Positions 6,863 to 13,968 of a stretch of DNA of 13,968 nt are shown piece after piece. A model generated the notes under the pieces. The model was not told the DNA's origin. It ran no database searches and saw only the letters and a program-made list of their open reading frames with translations. This stretch comes from Thiotrichaceae bacterium (GTDB lineage Bacteria > Pseudomonadota > Gammaproteobacteria > Thiotrichales > Thiotrichaceae), in assembly GCA_027009095.1 (NCBI GenBank), contig JALVDG010000104.1:1-13968 (forward strand). The letters are read 5' to 3'. Within the stretch, counting starts at the first letter, position 1. Each line of letters starts with the position of its first letter. A program made the translations under genes and the position numbers.

Positions 6863-8707
6863 TTATTGTCCACGCATAAAGAGCTTATTTAATTGGTCGA
6901 TAGTGAGTTGAGTCCACGTAGGGCGACCATGATTACATTGACCACTGCGTTCGGTGCGTTCCATATCGCGTAATAATGCATTCATTTCGGGTATGCTTAG
7001 TTTGTGATTAGCGCGTACCGAGCTATGACAGGCCATTGTCGAGAGTATTTCATTCATTGCTTGTTGAATGCGCTCGCTACTACCATGTTGAATTAAATCA
7101 GCAAGCACGTCTCTAACTAAATTAGCAGTATCGGAGTTTTTTAATAGCGTAGGCACAGCACGAATAACTAATTTTTCAGGTGCTAGCCTGTCGATAGAAA
7201 ATCCAAGTCGAGTGAATACATCGCTATGCTCAATCGCATAATCTGCTTCTTTTTTGCTGACGGCAAGTGAGTTAGGAACAAGCAAGGCTTGTGAGCGAAT
7301 ATTATCATCAGCCATGCTTGTTTTAAGATACTCATAGGTGATGCGTTCATGTGCAGCGTGCATATCGACAACAATTAAGCCTTGTGCGTTCTCTGCAAGT
7401 ATAAATATGCGATGTATTTGTGCGATTGCAAAACCAAGTGGAGGAATCTCTCCTGTCTTTTCAGCCGTTTGTTCTGTTTGTACGGCTAATGAGTTAGTCG
7501 AAAAACCTGCACATGAAGGTATGCTTGCGATAAAAGGGTTGTTCTGTTTTGATGGTGGTGCTTGGTGTAACTGTTGGTAGGCAGCCATTTGTTCGCGCAC
7601 AGGAATGCTTAAGTTAGCCTGCGTATTTTGGAAGGGGTAACTTGTTTGTTGCTGGCTACCATTATCGGTAATACTTTCTGTTGTCTTTGAGGGGATATTA
7701 TCACTAGGTCGAATATCTGCCAGTGCTTTGTGTAGTGTTCTGTAGAGAAAATCATGTACTAAACGCGCTTCTCTAAAGCGTACCTCATGCTTTGTTGGGT
7801 GAGCATTTACATCGACCTTATCAGGATCAAGTTCTAAGAAGAGAAGATAAGCAGGGTGACGACCATGATAAAGCACATCTTGATAGGCTTGTCGTACCGC
7901 ATGAGTCACAATACGGTCACGTATCATGCGTTCATTCACATAAAAATATTGTAAATCAGCCTGTGAGCGTGAAAATGTCGGTAAACCAACCCAGCCCCAT
8001 AATTTTAGCTCGGCTGCTTCGTACTCAATATAAAGAGATTGCTCCATAAAAGCAGGACCGAAGATTTCGGCCACGCGCCGTTCTGAAGAGGTACGATCAT
8101 TGGCTGCTTGAAGGTGTAGCACGGTTTTTGAGCCGTGCTTTAAACTGATTGCGGTTTTAAAACGGCTCAATGCTATTTTTTTGACAACATCCTCTATATG
8201 ACGAAACTCAGTTTTTTCCGTTTTTAAAAATTTACGACGAGCAGGGACATTAAAAAATAAATCACGTACATCAATCGTTGTACCTTGAGGGTGTGATGTT
8301 GGTTCGGGATCTTCAAAATCATCTCCTCCATTGCCTGCTAGCTTCCATGCTGATTTGCTCTCGTTACTCTTAGAGCTAATGCTTAAACGTGAGACAGAGG
8401 CAATACTAGGAAGCGCTTCGCCTCGAAAACCCAAAGATCGGACGTGTTCAAGGTCATCAAGTGAGGATATTTTACTGGTTGCATGTCGGCTTAATGCCAG
8501 AGATAGTTCTTCTTTGGGAATACCACAACCGTTGTCACGAATTCTAATGCGTTTGCTTCCCCCTTGTTCTATCTCTAGGTCAATTTGCGTAGCACCTGCA
8601 TCAAGTGCGTTTTCTAGTAGCTCTTTAACCACAGAAGCAGGGCGTTCTACGACTTCGCCAGCAGCAATCTGGTTAATTAGGTGTGAGGGGAGTTGTTTTA
8701 TCGCCAT
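6863..8707 (-). CDS. mutL: DNA mismatch repair protein MutL, endonuclease type
   Basis: MutL couples MutS mismatch recognition to strand removal. The 614-residue protein has the GHKL ATPase domain with E29 and N33 in [16 protein letters not shown] at 58-63, GFRGEAL at 93-99 and [11 protein letters not shown] at 301-311. A low-complexity linker follows (about 330-420, Gln/Ser/Thr/Asn-rich), then the C-terminal dimerisation domain. That domain carries DMHA-x2-E-x4-E (448-459), ACHSSVR (559-565), CNHGRP (591-596) and FMR (610-612). These are the motifs of MutL proteins that nick DNA themselves, and E. coli MutL lacks them. The motif usually reads DQHA, and here the Q is M. Start at 8707 follows the ftsX stop by 13 bp; no strong Shine-Dalgarno is visible, so translation may depend on coupling. 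Confidence 0.97.
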   Translation of the reverse strand: MAIKQLPSHLINQIAAGEVVERPASVVKELLENALDAGATQIDLEIEQGGSKRIRIRDNGCGIPKEELSLALSRHATSKISSLDDLEHVRSLGFRGEALPSIASVSRLSISSKSNESKSAWKLAGNGGDDFEDPEPTSHPQGTTIDVRDLFFNVPARRKFLKTEKTEFRHIEDVVKKIALSRFKTAISLKHGSKTVLHLQAANDRTSSERRVAEIFGPAFMEQSLYIEYEAAELKLWGWVGLPTFSRSQADLQYFYVNERMIRDRIVTHAVRQAYQDVLYHGRHPAYLLFLELDPDKVDVNAHPTKHEVRFREARLVHDFLYRTLHKALADIRPSDNIPSKTTESITDNGSQQQTSYPFQNTQANLSIPVREQMAAYQQLHQAPPSKQNNPFIASIPSCAGFSTNSLAVQTEQTAEKTGEIPPLGFAIAQIHRIFILAENAQGLIVVDMHAAHERITYEYLKTSMADDNIRSQALLVPNSLAVSKKEADYAIEHSDVFTRLGFSIDRLAPEKLVIRAVPTLLKNSDTANLVRDVLADLIQHGSSERIQQAMNEILSTMACHSSVRANHKLSIPEMNALLRDMERTERSGQCNHGRPTWTQLTIDQLNKLFMRGQ

Positions 8708-8720
8708 ATTTTAAAGAAGC

Positions 8721-9677
8721 TTAAGTCAATGTATTTTGGCGTAAATGTTTACCAACGGCGAGTAATGCACCAAATAAGCCTAGCAGGCTACTAACGATAA
8801 GAATAAACAGTGTTGCTTTAACATCAAGCCCTGTAATGGTGAAGTTGCTTCCATAAAGGCGTGCCAGTTGATTGACAGGACCAACTAAAAATAATAAGGA
8901 TAAGTGGACGATTACAAGGCTAAGAATACCTCCAAATAGACCATACCAAACTCCTCCATAAAGAAAAGGGCGACGAATATAAGTGTTGGTTGCACCAATA
9001 AGTTGTGTTACCTCTATTTCTTCTTTACGATTTTCGATATTGAGTCGAATCGTGTTGCCAACCACAAGTAATACGGTTAAGGCGAGTAGGGCAGAAATAA
9101 CGAGGACGGCACGATCAGCTATACGCAAAATTGCCAGTAGCCGTTGTACCCATTCGATATCCATTTGTACTACATCCACATCGGGGTATAGCTCTAATTG
9201 CCGAGCGAGTTTAGGAAGGTCAATACCAGGGTCGCCCACTAATTTCATATGTGGAGTAATCACTAGCACATGCGGAAGTGGATTTTCATTGAGTGTTTCG
9301 AGTGTTTCAGCAAAACCTGTTAATTGCTTGAACTGTTCTAAAGCATCTTCACGAGTAACCAACAGTACATTATCTATTTCATTAAGATCAGAGAGTAGCT
9401 CTGCTCTGTCACGCGCTTGCTGCACCGTCACGTCTTGTTTTAAAAATAAAGATATAGTGGGTATCTCACGCTTATCATCGGTCAATGTTTTTAGGTTTTG
9501 TAATAATAAATGTAAGCCAGCAGGTAGTGATAAAGCAATGGCAATAGCTGCTAAGGTTATCCATGTTGATAACGGGGTAATCCAAAGTTGTTTTAGGCTG
9601 TGTTTAAAGGCAATTTTATGCTGTCCAAAACGGCTAAAAATAGGTGTGTTAGTCTGTGTATTGGGGGAGGAAGCCAT
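8721..9677 (-). CDS. ftsX: Cell division protein FtsX
   Basis: FtsX is the membrane subunit of the FtsEX complex, which acts at the division site to activate peptidoglycan hydrolysis, in gammaproteobacteria through EnvC and the amidases. The 318 residues show a cytoplasmic N-tail (1-33), TM1 at about 36-60, a periplasmic domain at about 62-186 containing ISLFLKQDVT at 75-84, then TM2 at 189-211, TM3 at 238-264 and TM4 at 287-309. The cytoplasmic stretch ENRKEEIEVTQLIGAT at 215-230 is the conserved FtsX/MacB-like region. GGGAG lies 7 nt before the ATG, inside the end of ftsE, and the intergenic gap is 2 bp. It is placed directly before mutL, where E. coli has amiB. Confidence 0.95.
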   Translation of the reverse strand: MASSPNTQTNTPIFSRFGQHKIAFKHSLKQLWITPLSTWITLAAIAIALSLPAGLHLLLQNLKTLTDDKREIPTISLFLKQDVTVQQARDRAELLSDLNEIDNVLLVTREDALEQFKQLTGFAETLETLNENPLPHVLVITPHMKLVGDPGIDLPKLARQLELYPDVDVVQMDIEWVQRLLAILRIADRAVLVISALLALTVLLVVGNTIRLNIENRKEEIEVTQLIGATNTYIRRPFLYGGVWYGLFGGILSLVIVHLSLLFLVGPVNQLARLYGSNFTITGLDVKATLFILIVSSLLGLFGALLAVGKHLRQNTLT

Positions 9678-9679
9678 AG

Positions 9680-10330
9680 TTAAACTCCCTGTACTTTTTG
9701 TAACACAATAATACGCTTTTTCATGCTCTTTATCAGGCTATGATCATGGCTAGCGATAATCACTGTTGATCCTAACTCATTGAATTGTTTAAACGTATGC
9801 ATAATATCGTAGGCTAAAACAGGGTCTAAATTACCCGTAGGCTCATCGGCAAGAATAATGTTTGGTTTATTGACCACGGCTCTTGCTATACCGACACGTT
9901 GTTTCTCTCCTGCTGATAGCATCAAAGGGAATTCTTTTTCCTTACCGAGTAAATTTACTTTATCTAATGCCGCATGAATACGACGTTTAATATCGGTGGG
10001 TTGCATACCTGAAATCATCAAGGGTAAGGCAATATTATCAAAAACAGTACGATCAGATAATAAATGATGATCTTGAAAAATAACGCCAATACCTCGGCGA
10101 AATGCTGGTATTTTACGATGCTTTAACTGTTGGAGATCAAAACCATCAACAATTATTTTGCCTTGGTTTGGTCGCTCAAGTAAGGCGATTAGTTTAAGTA
10201 ATGTACTTTTTCCTGCACCAGAATGTCCTGTTATAAATGCCATTTCTCCTTGGTGTATGGTCAAATTGACATTGTATAGTGCAATTTGACCAGTAGGATA
10301 ACGCTTGCTGACACTTTTAAATTCGATCAT
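9680..10330 (-). CDS. ftsE: Cell division ATPase FtsE
   Basis: FtsE is the ATPase that works through FtsX to control septal cell-wall hydrolysis. I chose the ATG at 10330 (216 residues) because it aligns with the usual FtsE start MIxF. A GTG at 10339 adds three residues; AGAGG lies 12 nt from the ATG and 3 nt from the GTG, so the choice is not certain. Motifs are Walker A GHSGAGKST at 35-43, FQDHHLL at 85-91 (characteristic of FtsE), signature LSAGE at 138-142, Walker B IILADE at 158-163, GNLD at 166-169 and switch H195. The signature reads LSAGE where E. coli has LSGGE. The usual upstream partner ftsY is not adjacent; a 315-bp gap lies upstream. Confidence 0.95.
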   Translation of the reverse strand: MIEFKSVSKRYPTGQIALYNVNLTIHQGEMAFITGHSGAGKSTLLKLIALLERPNQGKIIVDGFDLQQLKHRKIPAFRRGIGVIFQDHHLLSDRTVFDNIALPLMISGMQPTDIKRRIHAALDKVNLLGKEKEFPLMLSAGEKQRVGIARAVVNKPNIILADEPTGNLDPVLAYDIMHTFKQFNELGSTVIIASHDHSLIKSMKKRIIVLQKVQGV

Positions 10331-10379
10331 GAACGACACAAGCCTCTAGGTAAAAAGATAAAAGTAGTATAGGGTGGTA

Positions 10380-10401
10380 TAATAACTACATTTAGTTATT
10401 A
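10380..10401. repeat. 9-bp perfect inverted repeat upstream of ftsE
   Basis: TAATAACTA (10380-10388) and TAGTTATTA (10393-10401) are exact reverse complements around CATT. The repeat overlaps the candidate -10 of an ftsE promoter, as an operator might, but it is AT-rich and could be chance. Confidence 0.35.
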
Positions 10402-10424
10402 AATAGTGTTAGCACTCCAATCAA
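10396..10424 (-). promoter_or_regulatory. Possible ftsE promoter
   Basis: On the minus strand TTGATT (10424-10419) is followed after 17 bp by TAATAA (10401-10396), or after 15 bp by TTTAAT (10403-10398). It lies about 70 bp upstream of the ftsE start. The match to a sigma-70 promoter is moderate only. Confidence 0.3.
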
Positions 10425-10654
10425 GTTTCGGGGGCTGATGGAGTACTAAAGGGTAGCATATTTTAGTTAAAACAATCTAATTTGAATTTATGTAAGAGAG
10501 AGGCTATTGATAACTTCCATAAAGAAGGTTTAAACCCTTGCCTTTAGGTAAACAGATTATACTGAGTAGTTACAAAGAACCTAAATTTAAAAGGGCTATG
10601 AAAACCTTCACTGATATTCTGAAGAGTGACTGCGTAACATCAGTTTATGTACTG

Positions 10655-11809
10655 TTACACAAAAGGAATCAAGGGACGATTCCATGGATTGCGCAACCCC
10701 CACCACCGTGAAGCGACTGTGCCATAGACGGAGCGAAAATCAATACTATGGCGTAGTGCATTATGACTTAAACGTTGCAAATCAGGGTTTTTACCATAAA
10801 TTCCACCACGTATTTTCCCGCCCATTACTAAGTGAGCAGAAGCTTCTCCATGATCTGTTCCTCTACTACTATTTTCAGCAACTTGACGACCAAATTCAGA
10901 GTATGTCATCACTAGCACATTATCCCAATGTCCATTGCGTTTCATATTTTGTGCAAAAGCATGCAGGCTATCGGCTAACATTTTAAGTAAGCGAGAATGT
11001 TCATGTGTTTGCATCGCGTGGGTATCAAAGTTACTGAGGGTAATTTTATAACTAGGAATACCGATACCACTATTAATTAAACGTGCTACAGAAGCAAATT
11101 CTTTACCAAACGAATGCCGTGGAAAACTCCTTGTTACATCGTGTGCCTTGACTAAATAACTTTTCAGTGTCTCCGTTGACTCTGCCACAATACGTTCTGT
11201 TTTTAACAAATAAGACAGTGCATTATTACTGCTATTAGAAGTGCTCGCTTTCATTAACTGATTACTACGCACAAACGTATTAATATCATTTATTTTTAAG
11301 CTATTGGCTTTGCTTCCTGAAAGTGGTCCAAGATCCGTATTAAAGGCAAGCCCTGTAATATCATGGTTCATACCTAATAAGTTAGCAACCCAGCCTTCAT
11401 CTATTGTTTGATTGTAGTTTGAAGCAGTATCCCAAATATCAATAGATCTAAAATGTGAACGATTACTACGAGGATAACCTACACCTTGCAACCAAGCCAT
11501 TTCTTTGCGTTGCCAATAAGACTGCAATAATCGCAGAGAAGGGTGCATTGCTAAAGAATCGCTAATAGGCAGCATTGATTTTCTAGGTATTGCGATACTA
11601 GGTCGTAATTTATAATACAAGGGATCAGTAAAAGGAATTAAGGTATTTAAACCATCATTTCCACCTCGTAACTCAACCAAAACCACGGTACGTTTTTTTG
11701 ATGCCGAATTATTTCTTCTCTGGGATGCCTGAGCATTTTCGGCAAATACTCCCGTGGCAAGTGGTAGTGCTCCTAAAGAGCCTAATTTGATAAACGTTCT
11801 GCGTTTCAT
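10655..11809 (-). CDS. DUF1501 family protein with twin-arginine-type leader
   Basis: This is an exported protein of unknown function, 384 residues. The N-terminus RRTFIKLG at 3-10, then a modest hydrophobic stretch to about 22 and an AQAS-type cleavage site near 26-29, fit a Tat signal, which implies export in folded form and possibly a bound metal. Family landmarks are ELRGGNDGLNTL at 46-57, SHFRS at 118-122, FDTH at 261-264, SEFGR at 304-308, GTDHG at 317-321 and a DFRSVY segment at 357-362. The Asp/His clusters at 52, 262/264 and 319/320 resemble metal ligands of the alkaline phosphatase-like fold to which I recall the family being assigned; no activity is established. The ATG at 11809 has AAAGGAG 8 nt upstream, and the gene follows the DUF1800 stop by 13 bp. 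Confidence 0.9.
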   Translation of the reverse strand: MKRRTFIKLGSLGALPLATGVFAENAQASQRRNNSASKKRTVVLVELRGGNDGLNTLIPFTDPLYYKLRPSIAIPRKSMLPISDSLAMHPSLRLLQSYWQRKEMAWLQGVGYPRSNRSHFRSIDIWDTASNYNQTIDEGWVANLLGMNHDITGLAFNTDLGPLSGSKANSLKINDINTFVRSNQLMKASTSNSSNNALSYLLKTERIVAESTETLKSYLVKAHDVTRSFPRHSFGKEFASVARLINSGIGIPSYKITLSNFDTHAMQTHEHSRLLKMLADSLHAFAQNMKRNGHWDNVLVMTYSEFGRQVAENSSRGTDHGEASAHLVMGGKIRGGIYGKNPDLQRLSHNALRHSIDFRSVYGTVASRWWGLRNPWNRPLIPFV

Positions 11810-11822
11810 GATAAAGGCTCCT

Positions 11823-13118
11823 TTAAGTTAATTGATAAGCAGGGTCGGTTAATAAAGCGTGCAAATTTTGTTGCTGATTAAGTGCATGTGATAATGATTT
11901 ACGAATAGGTTTTCTTGGTAATAACCAGTGTTCAGTATCTTTTATCGCTAACTTAGGAATCCTTGATATATCACGACGATTGGCTTTATTAATAAATTCA
12001 GCCATTAAGTTAATACGCGTAGGAAGAGTGAAAGTATCGATCCATTCCTGACCACCTGCATACCCTTTAGGAGTCTCAGGTGAGAGAAGCTTTTGACCTA
12101 GCGTATCGCAAATATTGACAATACGTTTAGTGCTAGGCGGCTTAATAATAAGCGATCTCAATGTTCCCACCACCAGTTCAACGGGAGATTTTATTTTCTC
12201 TCCACGATAACGTGATGACCAAAATTCGGAGCTATTTAATACCGCAACGAGTAAAGTGCGAATATCATAATGAGAACGACGGAAAATATTTCCCCAACGT
12301 CTTATCGTCTGTGAATTTGGTTTTTCATCACTAATAAACTCAGCCCAAAACTGTCGTGCAATATGTTCAGATGTATGTGGATTTTGCAAAATACGATCAA
12401 TAATGTGCTTACCATTCAAACGTCCTCTTTTCCCCATAAACGTTTTAATACTGTTGTCGTGTAAATCTTTACGAAAGACAAAGCTTTGACTACGACGATC
12501 AACCGTCCAGCCTGTAAAGGCTTTTGCAGCAGCTCGAATGTCCGCTTCAGTATAATGACCTTCACCTAAGGTAAACAGCTCTAATAATTCACGAGCAAAA
12601 TTTTCGTTCGGCTTACCTTTTATGTTGGAGTCATTATCTAAGTAAATCAACATCGCAGGATCACGTGATACCGCATACAAGAGCTGTCTAAAGTTAGCTA
12701 AACCATGACGACGAAATAAAATATTTTGCTTTAATAGCAAGTTCGGTTGATTCACCTTGTTAATCGAAGAAGTGAAGTGATTATGCCAAAAAAGCATCAT
12801 ACGCTCTGTTAGAGGATAAGGAGTCCTTAGCATATTTTTTACGAACCATTGCTTAAGTACTTGCTTATCTCTGTTTAAACGACGACGTAAGTGTTGTCTT
12901 TGTTTTGGTGTTTGTTTAACACTCCAAGAAATCCAAGTCGCTAACTTGGGAGGAGGCAACATCCAACGGTTAGAAGAACTGTATACAGCATGATGAACAC
13001 CTCTCTTTTTTGATAAATTTTGATAACGCTGAATATCATGCCAACGTGCGCCCAAGCCCGTGCGCATTAACAAATGCCGAGCCTCCTGTAAATTCATTTT
13101 CCCCATAACTGCTACCAT
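11823..13118 (-). CDS. DUF1800 family protein
   Basis: This is a protein of unknown function, 431 residues from the first ATG. Family landmarks are EARHLLMRTGLGA at 12-24, MLFWHNHF at 108-115, NFARELLELFTLGEG at 173-187, AAAKAFTGW at 196-204, KSPVELVVG at 310-318 and LPTRINLMAEF at 365-375 after a GYAGGQEW segment at 352-359. Three in-frame ATGs compete (13118, 13106, 13097). None has a convincing ribosome site; the third has GGGG close by, at a short spacing. From any of them I see no signal peptide, which is notable because the partner DUF1501 protein has a Tat-type leader. The protein is rich in Arg and Lys. It is the first gene of a two-gene operon with the DUF1501 gene. Confidence 0.88.
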   Translation of the reverse strand: MVAVMGKMNLQEARHLLMRTGLGARWHDIQRYQNLSKKRGVHHAVYSSSNRWMLPPPKLATWISWSVKQTPKQRQHLRRRLNRDKQVLKQWFVKNMLRTPYPLTERMMLFWHNHFTSSINKVNQPNLLLKQNILFRRHGLANFRQLLYAVSRDPAMLIYLDNDSNIKGKPNENFARELLELFTLGEGHYTEADIRAAAKAFTGWTVDRRSQSFVFRKDLHDNSIKTFMGKRGRLNGKHIIDRILQNPHTSEHIARQFWAEFISDEKPNSQTIRRWGNIFRRSHYDIRTLLVAVLNSSEFWSSRYRGEKIKSPVELVVGTLRSLIIKPPSTKRIVNICDTLGQKLLSPETPKGYAGGQEWIDTFTLPTRINLMAEFINKANRRDISRIPKLAIKDTEHWLLPRKPIRKSLSHALNQQQNLHALLTDPAYQLT

Positions 13119-13540
13119 CGCAAAAAATTAAGCCCTACTTTCTATAACTGAAATAAGTCGAAAGTTATTTATTGATAGATCCTATTTTGAAGATAGATAG
13201 ACTTTAGTTTTTCTTAATTATTGCATCTAGACTAAAAAATAATCTATTTGTGTGTATTATATGCCCTAATATTTGTATTTCAATTATCAATACAATAATA
13301 GATAAACTTTTTTAATTATTATAATAATATTTAATTATTTGCAGGTGATACTTATTCTGTATTATGAATTTTTTTCCTTATAAGTTATATGGATATTGCT
13401 CTTTATACTTTATAAGACTTACGATTTATCTCTTTTTAAATTTCTAACGGAGTTTATGCGTATAAATGAGTACTTTTAACTACAAATCGGGCAAAATATA
13501 ATTCAAGCTGAGTAGTTGCATTATAACGATAAAAACTAAC

Positions 13541-13593
13541 AACAATCATCAGCATCAAACTGGCGGATACAGTGAGTCAGCTTAATGATTGTT
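13541..13593. repeat. 9-bp perfect inverted repeat, possible structured RNA or site
   Basis: AACAATCAT (13541-13549) and ATGATTGTT (13585-13593) are exact reverse complements around 35 nt. The loop contains a smaller ACTG/CAGT stem, and a neighbouring AAGCTGA (13505-13511) could pair instead with TCAGCTT (13577-13583). This gives two competing folds upstream of the ABC-F gene. It is suggestive only. Confidence 0.35.
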
Positions 13594-13626
13594 AATATAT
13601 TAGACATCAAGAACTTTTGTTAAAGA

Positions 13627-13657
13627 TTGAAACAGAAGAATGGCGTAATCTCATAAT
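13627..13657 (+). promoter_or_regulatory. Possible promoter of the ABC-F gene
   Basis: TTGAAA (13627-13632) and CATAAT (13652-13657) each match sigma-70 hexamers at five of six positions, but the 19-bp spacer is longer than usual. The transcript would have a short leader before the ATG at 13686. Confidence 0.25.
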
Positions 13658-13685
13658 TATCTCCATCACTAACACGAAATAACCC

Positions 13686-13968
13686 ATGATTATCCTCTCA
13701 GAACTTTCCCTACGCCGTGGCGGTCGTGAATTACTTACTGATACCACTTTTAAAATCCATCCAGGTCAAAAAGTGGGGGTAACAGGAGCAAATGGCACGG
13801 GTAAATCAAGCTTATTTGCCTTGATTCGTGGTGAGCTACATCAAGATTCTGGTGAGTTTAGCTTACCTTCGAGTTGGGTCATCGCGCATGTTGCACAGGA
13901 GACACCTGCTACTGAGATTTCTGCTTTGGATTATGCTTTACAGGGTGATCAGGAGTATATCGCTTTAC
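13686..13968 (+). CDS. yheS: ABC-F family ATPase, YheS-like (5' part, cut by window end)
   Basis: ABC-F proteins are soluble tandem ATPases that act on the ribosome. Only the first 94 codons are present. The N-terminus MIILSELSLRRGGRELL, then HPGQKVG at 25-31, Walker A GANGTGKSS at 34-42, and the later segments PSSWVIAHVAQETPA and QGDQEY, follow the E. coli YheS N-terminus closely as I recall it. Those features (the QETPA following a SW segment) set it apart from EttA and Uup. The ATG at 13686 gives the family-typical start, although no clear Shine-Dalgarno is visible upstream. The frame is open to the window end; the second ATPase domain and the linker lie outside. Confidence 0.85.
   Translation, partial: MIILSELSLRRGGRELLTDTTFKIHPGQKVGVTGANGTGKSSLFALIRGELHQDSGEFSLPSSWVIAHVAQETPATEISALDYALQGDQEYIAL

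Larger units (their letters stand above)
10340..10654. other. Intergenic region between DUF1501 gene and ftsE
   Basis: This 315-bp stretch should hold the end of the DUF1501 transcript and the start of the ftsE transcript. I see a 9-bp inverted repeat at 10380-10401 and candidate ftsE promoter elements near it. For the DUF1501 end I see only weak stems without a U-tract (for example around 10598-10622), so no terminator is called. A plus-strand frame of 37 codons starts at 10598 but runs antisense into the DUF1501 3' end and has no recognisable product. Confidence 0.5.
13119..13685. other. AT-rich divergent intergenic region
   Basis: This 567-bp stretch separates the minus-strand DUF1800 gene from the plus-strand ABC-F gene. 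The part from about 13190 to 13500 is strikingly A/T-rich and has no coding frame of note. It contains a perfect palindrome ATTATTATAATAAT (13315-13328) flanked by two copies of TTTAATTATT (13311-13320 and 13330-13339). The only start-like signal is ACGGAG just before an ATG at 13456, which opens a seven-codon frame. The right part, from about 13500, is less AT-rich and holds an inverted repeat (13541-13593) and a possible promoter for the ABC-F gene. Confidence 0.6.

Noticed and set aside
8331..8714. Plus-strand open frame of 127 codons opposite the mutL 5' end
   Set aside because: It is a shadow of the conserved MutL ATPase domain, with no ribosome site or family features.
8983..9711. Plus-strand open frame of 242 codons opposite ftsX
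   Set aside because: It lies entirely antisense to a well-supported ftsX, and its Ser/Cys-rich composition is what a reversed membrane-protein gene gives.
10598..10711. Plus-strand 37-codon frame starting MKTFTDILKS
   Set aside because: It runs antisense into the DUF1501 3' end, ends in a proline run derived from the opposite strand and has no recognisable domain; AAAGGG before the ATG is not enough.
13456..13479. Seven-codon leader peptide (MRINEYF) before the ABC-F gene
   Set aside because: The ribosome site is too close to the ATG, the peptide is not enriched in a regulatory amino acid, and it ends over 200 bp before the ABC-F start.

Overview
The window reads as a chromosomal stretch of a moderately AT-rich gammaproteobacterium. 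The evidence is the gene block mutL-miaA-hfq-hflX (a classic gammaproteobacterial order), proteins very close in motif content to E. coli HflX, Hfq, MiaA and FtsE, a lipoprotein of the YfeY/DUF1131 type, and a YheS-type ABC-F protein. MutL carries the metal-dependent nicking motifs absent from E. coli MutL, so this is probably not an enteric bacterium and probably uses the MutH-independent form of mismatch repair. I cannot place it below class level.

Layout, left to right. (1) 32-2726, minus strand: a three-gene ABC importer (substrate-binding lipoprotein, permease, ATPase) of the TrpX/TrpY/TrpZ-like class, with overlapping stop/start codons. (2) 2939-4016: two divergent small lipoprotein genes, a YfeY-like (DUF1131) one on the minus strand and a cysteine-rich one on the plus strand. 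A good intrinsic terminator (2874-2911) closes the first. A repeated 15-18 bp motif occurs once between these two genes and twice, as an inverted pair, upstream of the importer. (3) 4038-10330, minus strand: a long co-directional cluster transcribed ftsE-ftsX-mutL-miaA-hfq-hflX. Gaps are 2-13 bp from ftsE to miaA. There is then 222 bp with a possible promoter before hfq, and a perfect 13-bp hairpin between hfq and the TTG-started hflX. (4) 10340-10654: a 315-bp gap that holds the ftsE upstream region. (5) 10655-13118, minus strand: a two-gene operon, DUF1800 then DUF1501 with a twin-arginine-type leader; this family pair often occurs together and has no established function. (6) 13119-13685: a very AT-rich divergent intergenic region. 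(7) From 13686, plus strand: the first 94 codons of a YheS-type ABC-F ATPase, cut by the window end.

How the genes fit together: ftsEX (control of septal peptidoglycan hydrolysis), mutL (repair), miaA (tRNA modification), hfq (sRNA chaperone) and hflX (ribosome rescue and splitting) form a housekeeping cluster in which ftsEX sits where E. coli has amiB. The importer and the lipoproteins are envelope functions that may share a regulatory element. DUF1800/DUF1501 is the least understood gene pair here. I saw no tRNA, rRNA, CRISPR array, insertion sequence or phage gene.
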